The notes under the pieces: model-generated
What the model was told of the DNA's origin: nothing
The model's database searches: none
Seen by the model: only the letters and a program-made list of their open reading frames with translations
Origin: an uncultured Opitutia bacterium
Lineage (GTDB): Bacteria; Verrucomicrobiota; Verrucomicrobiia; Opitutales; UBA953
NCBI GenBank assembly: GCA_903924185.1
Contig: CAIYAN010000317.1
Coordinates: forward strand, 1-5,313
Length of the DNA stretch: 5,313 bases
Direction: 5' to 3'
Made by a program: the position numbers and the translations under genes
Part shown: piece after piece, positions 1 through 5,313 of the stretch
Layout: each line of letters begins with the position of its first letter
Numbering within the stretch: the stretch's first letter is position 1

Positions 1-859
1 CTTTTTGGAAGGCATCCCAAGCGGCATCCACCGCGCGCCGGTAAGCCTTGGTGATGGCGGCGACGTACTCCGGAGACTTCAGGCGGCCCTCAATCTTCAA
101 CGACTTTACCCCAGCGCGGATTAAGTCGGGCACCACCTCGATACTCGCCAGGTCCTGCGGCGAGAGCAGGTAGGCCTTATCCCCGAGAGCACGAACGACC
201 CCGTCGACGACCAGCTCGTAGGGCAAGCGACAAGCTTGGGCGCACTCGCCACGATTGGCGGAGCGGCCACCGAGCGACTCACTGGTCAGGCACTGCCCCG
301 AATAGGCCACGCAGAGGGCGCCGTGGACAAAAACCTCGAGGTCGAGGGGGGCGGGCTTGGTCCCTTGTTCGGACTGGAGTTTCTCGATTTCGGGAATGGA
401 TACCTCGCGACCTAACACGGCTAAAGATGCGCCCAGCTCCTTCGCGTAATCGACGCCCGCGGCGCTCGTGACCGTCATCTGCGTCGAAGCGTGGATGGGG
501 AAGTCTGGCGAGATGCGGCGAATCAGGCGGCAGATACCAGCGTCCTGAACGATGGCGGCGTCGACCCCTGAGGCGATGATCGTGCGGAGCACCCGGGTAG
601 CCTCGGCGAGTTCGTCGGGGAAAATGAGCGTATTAAAAGTCACATACCCCTTGACCCCGCGGCCATGCAGGTAGGCCATGAGGCTCGGCAGATCAGCTTC
701 CTCGAAATTATGGGCCCGGACCCGGGCATTGAAGCGCCCCACCCCGAAGAAGATAGCGTCCGCCCCGTTCTCGACCGCTGCCTTGGCACAATCCCATTCC
801 CCCGCAGGCGAGAGGACTTCGGGCTTTCGGAGGGCGGACTGGAGGGAGGCGGCGGGCAC
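1..859 (-). CDS. U32 peptidase-family protein (RlhA/TrhP-like RNA hydroxylation factor), N-terminal 286 codons, cut by the window edge
   Basis: The protein runs off the left edge, so its C-terminus is missing. It opens with KPEVLSPAGEW and ENGADAIFFGVGRFNAR (about residues 12-46), the typical U32 TIM-barrel start. The U32 family signature lies at about residues 175-193 (EVFVHGALCVAYSGQCLTS), followed by GGRSANRGECAQACRLPY and, near residues 253-265, SLKIEGRLKSPEY. Cysteines 183, 190, 206 and 210 fit the four-Cys set that binds an Fe-S cluster in studied U32 proteins. Despite the peptidase name, the characterised relatives RlhA and TrhP hydroxylate 23S rRNA or tRNA, using prephenate-pathway metabolites. 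The lack of the long insert after the Cys region that TrhP (YegQ) carries points to the longer RlhA/DUF3656 type, but the missing C-terminus leaves this open. I chose the GTG at 859 because it sits 11 codons before the conserved KPEVLSPAG. The frame stays open upstream but offers no convincing earlier start, and no strong ribosome binding site is visible. It is divergent from the dUTPase gene. Confidence 0.9.
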   Translation of the reverse strand, partial: MPAASLQSALRKPEVLSPAGEWDCAKAAVENGADAIFFGVGRFNARVRAHNFEEADLPSLMAYLHGRGVKGYVTFNTLIFPDELAEATRVLRTIIASGVDAAIVQDAGICRLIRRISPDFPIHASTQMTVTSAAGVDYAKELGASLAVLGREVSIPEIEKLQSEQGTKPAPLDLEVFVHGALCVAYSGQCLTSESLGGRSANRGECAQACRLPYELVVDGVVRALGDKAYLLSPQDLASIEVVPDLIRAGVKSLKIEGRLKSPEYVAAITKAYRRAVDAAWDAFQK

Positions 860-946
860 GACCCGACAATGAAGCCACCTTACCCATGAGGGGAAGCGAG
901 AAAGCGGGGCAGTCGGGGCAGGTTTAGCCCTCCAGTCCCTGCTTAC
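860..946. promoter_or_regulatory. Divergent intergenic region between the U32 gene and the dUTPase gene
   Basis: This 87-bp spacer must hold the start signals for both divergent genes, or at least for the plus-strand pair. I see no convincing -35/-10 pair on either strand. It contains an 8-bp direct repeat, CGGGGCAG, at 905-912 and 914-921, separated by one T (9-bp period), and a weak 5-bp inverted repeat GCAGG/CCTGC (918-922 with 938-942). Either could be an operator half-site or chance in GC-rich DNA. Assignment as regulatory rests on the divergent arrangement only. Confidence 0.35.
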
Positions 947-1360
947 ATGGTTGCCCAGAAGCGTGGGGAGCCTTTCATTGATGCCATGGCCGACAAGCTC
1001 GAAGAAATCTTCAAAATGCAGGAAACGCTGAACAAGCGTATCGGCGTTGAAACCGCTGGTATGTCCGAGGAGGAAAAGGTTAAATGGACCCTCAACTACC
1101 TCCGCGCGATGCAGCAGGAGATGGCCGAGCTGACTGACTCCGTGCCTTGGAAGTGGTGGGCCAAGTACCAGAAGTTCGACGAACAGAACGCCCGCGTTGA
1201 GGTCATCGACCTCTTTCACTTCCTTATCTCGATTGCCCAGGTCCTCGGCATGTCCGCTGAAGACGTCTATCAGGCCTACCTGAAGAAGAACGCCGTTAAC
1301 CACCAGCGACAGGACTCGGGCTACGTCCAGAAAGACGAAAACGACTCTCGCCACATCTAA
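947..1360 (+). CDS. Dimeric all-alpha dUTP diphosphatase (dUTPase_2 / MazG-like superfamily)
   Basis: This 137-residue protein should hydrolyse dUTP to dUMP and diphosphate in the cytoplasm, keeping uracil out of DNA and supplying dUMP for thymidylate synthesis. The all-alpha NTP-pyrophosphatase metal site is visible as E58xxE61 (EMAEL) and E85xxD88 (EVIDLFHF). Between them lies the WKWW segment (68-71) that marks the dimeric dUTPases found in Campylobacter, trypanosomatids and some phages, as opposed to the trimeric beta-barrel Dut. The C-terminal KKNAVNHQRQDSGY (113-126) supplies the Lys/Asn/Arg residues expected around the phosphates. The reported start is the ATG at 947. The ATG at 986 (MADKLEEIFKMQ) is a good alternative, since family members usually begin just before the helix with the MQ..LN pattern and a GGGGAG lies 15 nt upstream of it. 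The pseudopilin gene follows after 14 bp, so the two are probably cotranscribed, with no evident functional link. A general MazG-type NTP pyrophosphatase is the less likely alternative. Confidence 0.9.
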   Translation: MVAQKRGEPFIDAMADKLEEIFKMQETLNKRIGVETAGMSEEEKVKWTLNYLRAMQQEMAELTDSVPWKWWAKYQKFDEQNARVEVIDLFHFLISIAQVLGMSAEDVYQAYLKKNAVNHQRQDSGYVQKDENDSRHI

Positions 1361-1374
1361 GTTTACCCCGCCCC

Positions 1375-2169
1375 ATGTCGACCCGCACCCCCGCCCGCCG
1401 TGGCTTCACGCTCATCGAACTGCTTCTCGTGATGGCGATTATCGCCATCCTCGCCTCCCTCACCTTCTCCCTCTTCAAGGCGGCCAAGAACGGTAACAAC
1501 AAGGCCACGGCCAAGGGGGAAGTCACGGCCCTCTCCACGGCTAGTGAAATGTACAAGAAGATGTATGGCGACTATCCTTGCCGCAACACGGGCGGGCTCA
1601 GCGGCGGCGATGATCCCGGATTCCGTAAAGACCTCTTCGACCAACTGGTCGGCCGCAAGCGCCTCGTCAGTACGGCCCTCAGTGGCGGCGGCACTTCCGT
1701 CGCACTCAAAAACTATAACGACGCCACTCTCCCTGGCGGCTCGACGCGCAAGATGAAGCCCTTTCTCAGCGTTGGCGCGGTGAACTCCAACGACGACAAG
1801 TCCCTCGGCCTCAACGACTGGACCGGTGGGGCCGCGGCGGCCTACGAGTTCCGCGACCCTTGGGGCAATCCGTACGACTTCCGTTACCGCATCCTCCCCA
1901 GCTCCTCGACAGCGATCCAGAACACTACGACCGGACTCTTCGCCTCGCCCTTCAAGGACTGGCTGACCCCAGGCTTCCTCATCGTCAGCTGCGGCGCGAA
2001 CTACATTGAGCCGGCCAATCCGGACGATGCCCCGAGCTACGCCGACTATTGGGATGACTCTGGTGCGAACCCGATGTCGAAGTCAGGCATCGTCCCCGCC
2101 ACCTACAGCGACGAGTCCAACGCGGATGGCCCGTTCCGCTCGGACAACATCACCAGCTGGACGAACTAA
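1375..2169 (+). CDS. GspG-like type II secretion pseudopilin / prepilin-type N-terminal cleavage protein
   Basis: The N-terminus is a type IV prepilin signal: a short basic leader (MSTRTPARRG), then FTLIELL, with predicted prepilin-peptidase cleavage between G10 and F11 and the conserved Glu at +5 (E15). One hydrophobic helix (about 11-34) would anchor the subunit in the inner membrane and pack into the pseudopilus. The soluble part follows the GspG plan: YGDYPC near residue 65, DPWGNPYDFRY (161-171), FLIVSCGAN (201-209) and a C-terminal SDNITSW (256-262) that resembles the calcium-site end of GspG. At 264 residues it is much longer than classical GspG (about 140-150). The extra length includes about 47 residues, rich in Asp, Ser and Pro, between SCGAN and SDNITSW. 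Only two cysteines, C69 and C206, are present and could form a disulfide. PVC-group genomes often encode many such pilins, so a role as a surface or T4P-like minor pilin rather than the core GspG cannot be excluded. No Shine-Dalgarno sequence precedes the ATG. Confidence 0.88.
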   Translation: MSTRTPARRGFTLIELLLVMAIIAILASLTFSLFKAAKNGNNKATAKGEVTALSTASEMYKKMYGDYPCRNTGGLSGGDDPGFRKDLFDQLVGRKRLVSTALSGGGTSVALKNYNDATLPGGSTRKMKPFLSVGAVNSNDDKSLGLNDWTGGAAAAYEFRDPWGNPYDFRYRILPSSSTAIQNTTTGLFASPFKDWLTPGFLIVSCGANYIEPANPDDAPSYADYWDDSGANPMSKSGIVPATYSDESNADGPFRSDNITSWTN

Positions 2170-2855
2170 GCCGGCGGGCCGTCCGGCTGCGGACGGATGC
2201 AATAGACTAAGCCTACGCACACCCACCACGCCAAAGCGGCCGTGGCTAAGGTGTGCGAGAGAAAGTGTTCGCCGCGCGCGACTTGGTAGAGGCCCATCCA
2301 GAGGCCGAACCCGAGGCCGAGCCACAGACCCCATGCCCGACGAGCCTTAGGTAAAGACCAATAAAGACCGAGAAGCGCAAAGCCCCCGCTGGCATGTCCG
2401 GCGGGAAACGCATTACTGGGATAGCCGCTCGGCTTCACTTCAAAAAGCAGGAGGTGTTCCCAAGTGCCACCATACATTTTCAGTGCCAGCGGCGTAGCCA
2501 TCTGACTGATGGCCCGCAGCTGTGTCGCCATGACTGTAACCGTCGCAAGACAGAGTAAGGTGAACCAAAAAAGCCTTGAAACCCGTCCCGTGAAAGTCGC
2601 CCCCAGTGCCCGGACCAAAGTCACCACCGCCAAGAGGATGATGAGGGCCTTCGGGCCTTCGTAAGCCAACCACTTGCCCCAGAGGCTGTCATGCGGGATT
2701 AGCCAAGCCTTACCGTCCCAAAACAGCCCTTGAAACCAAAGGTCAACGGTTTCGCCACCCAGACCCGGAAACCCGAAGAAGACCACCACAGCCACGAGGG
2801 CGAGGCTCGGCCAGAGGAGCGACGGGCGCTCAGCGCTTGGGGTTGGCGAGTCCAC
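2166..2855 (-). CDS. PAP2-family membrane phosphatase with divergent active-site motifs
   Basis: This gene encodes an integral membrane protein of 229 residues if started at the GTG at 2855. Hydrophobic segments lie near residues 13-31, 69-83, 94-112, 157-168, 174-191 and 203-219. The clearest PAP2 motif is PAGHASGG (151-158), the counterpart of PSGH with H154. The third motif region reads QVARGEHFLSH (191-201): H197 aligns with the catalytic His, but the canonical Arg position is Q191, with R194 shifted toward the His. In the first motif R114 and TP (121-122) stand where KxxxxxxRP is expected. As I recall it, a PAP2 subgroup shares such replacements together with YGG and FPAGHASGGFALL, so activity is plausible. 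Characterised PAP2 enzymes remove phosphate from phosphatidate, phosphatidylglycerol phosphate, undecaprenyl diphosphate or lipid A, with the active site facing the periplasm. The substrate here is unknown. The frame continues far upstream inside the sulfatase-family gene, but GTG 2855 is the best-placed start, giving a 26-nt overlap and likely translational coupling. The stop overlaps the convergent pseudopilin stop. Confidence 0.85.
   Translation of the reverse strand: MDSPTPSAERPSLLWPSLALVAVVVFFGFPGLGGETVDLWFQGLFWDGKAWLIPHDSLWGKWLAYEGPKALIILLAVVTLVRALGATFTGRVSRLFWFTLLCLATVTVMATQLRAISQMATPLALKMYGGTWEHLLLFEVKPSGYPSNAFPAGHASGGFALLGLYWSLPKARRAWGLWLGLGFGLWMGLYQVARGEHFLSHTLATAALAWWVCVGLVYCIRPQPDGPPA
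2179..2196. terminator. Possible hairpin just after the pseudopilin stop codon
   Basis: A perfect 7-bp GC-rich stem (CCGTCCG paired with CGGACGG) with a GCTG loop begins 9 nt after the pseudopilin stop. No T-run follows it on the plus strand, so it is not a canonical intrinsic terminator. It also lies inside the last codons of the convergent PAP2 gene, so the symmetry may be a by-product of Pro/Asp/Gly coding. Confidence 0.3.
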
Positions 2856-4836
2856 CTTGGTTAAAGAGCTGGTCGGTGCCCTGATAGAAATCGATGGCCT
2901 GCTGCAGCGCTTCGTCATCGCCGGGCGTCGGCACCCGCGGGGCGAGTGCACCTGTGGCGAGGTCGGCCTGGTACTGCGTGGCATTACGCACCGGCTTAAG
3001 GACCGTCAGCAAACCATCGCCGCGCAGCATCGCCACCTTCTGATAGTTACTGATGAACGCACGGGGCTGGTAGCCTGACTGCAGGACATCGGACCCAACA
3101 AAGCGCGAGGTGTAGGGCAGGTTAAGCAGACCGAGGACCGTGGGAGCCGTATCAATCTGGCTCATCATCGGATCAAAGCGGCGGGCGGGAATATGTCCAG
3201 GGGACCAGATGAAAAGCGGAATCTCATATTTACGGACTTCCAATTCATTCTTACCGGCGACCGAAGCGCAGTGGTCGGCGACGATGACGAAGACCGTATC
3301 CTTGAACCAAGGCTTGGACTCCGCCGCCTTGAGGAAGGCTCCGATAGCGTAATCCGTATAAGCTACCCCGCCCTCACGGTTCACGAGCTTGGGGTCGATT
3401 TTACCGGCTGGCCAGGTGTAGGGACGATGGTTGGAAGTCGTCATCACGAAGTGATGGAATGGCTTACCCGCCGCATGGGCCTTATCGGCCTCCTCGAGAG
3501 ACCAAGCGAACGCGTCTTCGTCACACACCCCCCAAGCATTGGCGAAAGTCGGCTTCTTGCCGGCCTCCAGCTGACGCGGTAGATCGACGAGACGATAGCC
3601 GTTCGCCCCGAAGAAGTAATTCATGTTATCGAAGAACCCATCGCCACCGTAGATGAAAGCGGTGTCGTAGCCCGCCTGCTTCAAGACCGAACCCAAGGTG
3701 CATAGGTCTTCGCAACCCTTGCGACGCAACACCGACTGCCCCGGAATGGGCGGGATGGAGAGCGACAGTGCCTCCATGCCACGCACCGTGCGTGTGCCGC
3801 CCGCGTAACAATGGCGGAACCAGAGCGAGTCTTTGGCGATGCGGTCGAGGTTAGGCGTCAGGTTCTTGGCCGCATACGCTGGGTCGCCGTAGCAACCGAG
3901 GAACTCAGCGCTCAGACTCTCAATGGTGATTTGGATGACGTTCAAGCGGCGGGCGGGGCCCGCCGGCTTAATCTCGCGCGTGATACCTTCAGGCTTATCG
4001 CCCTGCAGACGCTTGGACAGCCCAGCGACTGGGTCGGACTTCGCCGAGGGGTAAAAGCGCTTCCACTCGAGTTGATTCGCCCAGAAGGCCGCCAAGAAAG
4101 AATACTCTCCGTTCTTAGCGAGCTCGGTGTCGAAGCTGTTAGCAAAACTAGGCTGGGGATCGCCCATGTGTCGCAGACCCGCGACCAAGCGTTCGCCCAC
4201 GCCTGTATGGACGGTTGAAGCCGCTTTGAGGTCATGTCGACCGATGGCGTAAGCGTAGACCAAGACCAGCAACAACGGCGTACCCATCCAAGCCAACGTC
4301 TGCCAGCGGGGCGTGGCGTCTTCCGTGGCGCCTTCGGCCCACAACTGCGTGCAGCCTAAGCGGCGCCAGACGAAGTAGAAACCCACGGCGACCAAGAACA
4401 CTGCCGCCACGATGAGCGGGAGGTTGTAGGACTCTTGGATATTCTTCAGTACCTCGGTCGTGTAGATCAAGTAGTCGACCGCGATGAAGTTGAAGCGGAC
4501 GCCGAATTCTTCCCAGAAAAGGATTTCGGAAACCTTCCAGAACGTGAACAAGAAAGCCCCAAAGCCCCAAGCGGGGAGCAGTACCCAACGGCGCCAGAAT
4601 GCCCCACCGATAAGGCTCAAGCCAGCGAACGGTAGCGTCAGGAAACAAGCCATCAGTCCATCGAAGAGGAACCCAATGAACAGCGAAGCAAACGTCGGTA
4701 GTCCCCACGAAACCTCGCCAGCCGAGGCCAGCAGGAAGCCGACGCGCAAGGCCGTGCCGAGCGAGAGGTAAGTTAAGGCTAGTAGCCACGTGCCACCTTG
4801 GCGGGTCCGAAAGTTCCGAAGAAGCAGTGCTTTCAC
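2830..4836 (-). CDS. LtaS/OpgB-like phosphoglycerol transferase (sulfatase-fold, membrane-anchored)
   Basis: With the GTG start at 4836 the product has 668 residues: about five N-terminal membrane helices (near 16-37, 50-74, 84-105, 139-157, 179-198) and a large extracytoplasmic sulfatase-fold domain (about 290-600). This is the plan of lipoteichoic acid synthase LtaS and related OpgB-type enzymes, which take glycerol phosphate from phosphatidylglycerol and release diacylglycerol. Family residues visible are E306 (TIESLS), the GGTRTVRG loop with T350 as probable nucleophile (T348 alternative), TSNH with H470, and VADH with D521 and H522 as metal ligands. In a Gram-negative cell the acceptor would more likely be a periplasmic glucan or another envelope polymer than true lipoteichoic acid; that is inference. 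The frame also offers a GTG at 4890, adding 18 Pro/Arg/Cys-containing residues that do not look like a membrane-protein start; I prefer 4836, which begins MKALLLRNF. Neither start has a strong ribosome binding site. yidD lies just upstream and the PAP2 gene overlaps its 3' end. Confidence 0.9.
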   Translation of the reverse strand: MKALLLRNFRTRQGGTWLLALTYLSLGTALRVGFLLASAGEVSWGLPTFASLFIGFLFDGLMACFLTLPFAGLSLIGGAFWRRWVLLPAWGFGAFLFTFWKVSEILFWEEFGVRFNFIAVDYLIYTTEVLKNIQESYNLPLIVAAVFLVAVGFYFVWRRLGCTQLWAEGATEDATPRWQTLAWMGTPLLLVLVYAYAIGRHDLKAASTVHTGVGERLVAGLRHMGDPQPSFANSFDTELAKNGEYSFLAAFWANQLEWKRFYPSAKSDPVAGLSKRLQGDKPEGITREIKPAGPARRLNVIQITIESLSAEFLGCYGDPAYAAKNLTPNLDRIAKDSLWFRHCYAGGTRTVRGMEALSLSIPPIPGQSVLRRKGCEDLCTLGSVLKQAGYDTAFIYGGDGFFDNMNYFFGANGYRLVDLPRQLEAGKKPTFANAWGVCDEDAFAWSLEEADKAHAAGKPFHHFVMTTSNHRPYTWPAGKIDPKLVNREGGVAYTDYAIGAFLKAAESKPWFKDTVFVIVADHCASVAGKNELEVRKYEIPLFIWSPGHIPARRFDPMMSQIDTAPTVLGLLNLPYTSRFVGSDVLQSGYQPRAFISNYQKVAMLRGDGLLTVLKPVRNATQYQADLATGALAPRVPTPGDDEALQQAIDFYQGTDQLFNQGGLANPKR

Positions 4837-4906
4837 GCTGGCACGATGCCTGCAAACCGCAGGAGGGGGCGAGCCTTTTTGGAGGCCCACGGTGGCGGTG
4901 GGTTAG

Positions 4907-5158
4907 TTACTTCTCTGGCACCTCGTCGACACCGGAGCCACCCCAGGGATGGCAGCGCCCGAGGCGTTTGAGACCTAGCCAGACCCCCTTAAAAAACCCG
5001 AAACGCTCCAAACTCGTCGCCATATAGCAAGAGCACGTGGGATAGAAGCGACAGCCCGAACCGGGGATCAGGTGGAGCGGCTTGGAGAGGAACTTTTTGT
5101 AGAACGCGACCGCCCCCAAGGCGCCGCGTGCCAACCAAGATGGCGGCGGGTCGCTCAT
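4907..5158 (-). CDS. yidD: YidD membrane protein insertion efficiency factor
   Basis: The 83-residue product matches YidD in length (E. coli YidD is 85) and in motifs: FYKKFLSKPLHLIPGSGCRFYPTCSCY (about 19-45), followed by LGLKRLGRCHPWGGSGVDEVP (61-81). Cysteines 36, 42, 44 and 69 include the conserved family set. YidD is a small amphipathic inner-membrane-associated protein thought to aid YidC/Sec-dependent membrane insertion. A longer reading of the frame reaches 5275, but its first 39 residues are basic, low-complexity sequence translated out of frame from rnpA. The ATG at 5158 is therefore the start: it overlaps the rnpA stop as ATGA and has a weak AGG a few bases upstream. rnpA-yidD is a conserved pair, which supports the call. 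The LtaS-like gene follows instead of the usual yidC. Confidence 0.95.
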   Translation of the reverse strand: MSDPPPSWLARGALGAVAFYKKFLSKPLHLIPGSGCRFYPTCSCYMATSLERFGFFKGVWLGLKRLGRCHPWGGSGVDEVPEK

Positions 5159-5313
5159 TCGGCCTGCTTGGACGCCTTCGCCACGGCTCCGGCGACGGCG
5201 ACAGCGTAAATCCGTCGCAAGTCCTTGAGCGGCTTGCGCAGTAAACTCGGGCGGGCGATGAGGACGACCTCCCACCCCGCCGGCAAAGCCTCCGGATCGG
5301 ACCGGAAGAGCTC
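5155..5313 (-). CDS. rnpA: Ribonuclease P protein component, C-terminal 52 residues, cut by the window edge
   Basis: Only the last 52 codons and the TGA are inside the window; the 5' part lies beyond 5313. The fragment reads LPAGWEVVLIARPSLL early on and then a Leu/Arg/Lys/Ala-rich helix. This matches the end of RnpA, where a G-W/Y-D/E-V-V-V-I-A-R-P strand precedes the final helix. RnpA is the small basic protein that binds the RNase P RNA and helps it recognise and cleave the 5' leader of precursor tRNAs. The RNR signature is outside the window. The call is strengthened by its position directly upstream of yidD with a 4-nt ATGA overlap, which is the standard gene order. The C-terminal tail after DLRRIYAVAV is slightly longer and more Ala-rich than in short RnpA proteins, which is not unusual. 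Confidence 0.85.
   Translation of the reverse strand, partial: ELFRSDPEALPAGWEVVLIARPSLLRKPLKDLRRIYAVAVAGAVAKASKQAE

Noticed and set aside
665..889. Plus-strand open frames over the start of the U32 gene
   Set aside because: They are antisense to clearly conserved U32 sequence and their products are Pro/Arg/Gly-rich without any recognisable motif.
918..942. GCAGG/CCTGC inverted repeat as a riboswitch or attenuator upstream of the dUTPase
   Set aside because: The stem is only 5 bp with a 15-nt loop and no conserved riboswitch core or T-tract.
1296..1644. Minus-strand open frames across the dUTPase/pseudopilin junction
   Set aside because: They lie opposite two well-supported genes, and the products are low-complexity Arg/Ala/Gly/Glu-rich sequences typical of GC-rich shadows.
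2856..2984. Upstream extension of the PAP2 frame by 43 residues
   Set aside because: It lies wholly within the sulfatase-family gene in another frame, is Arg/Ser/Pro-rich and unlike a membrane-protein N-terminus; the GTG at 2855 gives a normal family-length protein.
3193..4218. Plus-strand frames of up to 135 codons (for example 3193-3582 and 3811-4218) opposite the LtaS-like gene
   Set aside because: The minus-strand frame carries all catalytic motifs of the family; these are antisense shadows with no start signals or recognisable domains.
4232..4855. A 207-codon minus-strand frame within the LtaS-like N-terminal region
   Set aside because: It is a +1/-1 frame of the membrane-helix region; the correct frame gives coherent transmembrane segments, while this one is rich in Arg, His and Gly.
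5159..5275. N-terminal extension of YidD by 39 residues
   Set aside because: It overlaps the rnpA coding end in another frame; the ATG at 5158 overlapping the rnpA stop gives the standard YidD length.

Overview
The window is GC-rich, densely coding bacterial chromosome. It holds four complete protein genes of clear family (dimeric dUTPase, GspG-like pseudopilin, LtaS-type phosphoglycerol transferase, YidD), one complete but divergent PAP2-family membrane phosphatase, and two genes cut by the window edges (a U32-family protein on the left, the tail of RNase P protein RnpA on the right). No gene-free stretch exceeds 100 bases. I saw no tRNA, rRNA, IS element, CRISPR array or phage module. The gene mix suggests a Gram-negative member of the PVC group, most likely Verrucomicrobia (Opitutae-like): an RRGFTLIELL-type prepilin, a chromosomal all-alpha dUTPase, and a U32 protein with a GGRSANRG cysteine region. 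This is an inference from protein flavour, not a demonstrated placement.

Layout. Positions 1-859 (minus) carry the first 286 codons of a U32 peptidase-family protein of the RlhA/TrhP RNA-hydroxylation type. An 87-bp divergent spacer (860-946) follows. On the plus strand a dimeric dUTPase (947-1360) and a GspG-like pseudopilin (1375-2169) lie 14 bp apart and are probably cotranscribed. The pseudopilin converges on the minus-strand block with its stop codon overlapping the stop codon of the PAP2 gene.

The minus-strand block, read from right to left, is rnpA (3' end only), yidD, an LtaS/OpgB-type sulfatase-fold membrane enzyme, and a PAP2-like phosphatase. rnpA and yidD overlap by ATGA, yidD and the LtaS-like gene are closely spaced, and the LtaS-like and PAP2 frames overlap by about 26 nt, so the four genes look like one transcription unit. 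rnpA-yidD is part of the conserved rpmH-rnpA-yidD-yidC neighbourhood, but yidC is not next here. Two envelope-lipid enzymes occupy that place: one that would cleave phosphatidylglycerol to move glycerol phosphate, and one that would dephosphorylate a lipid or lipid-linked substrate. This replacement, and the degenerate PAP2 motifs, are the most interesting points. I do not see a wholly new defence or mobile system.
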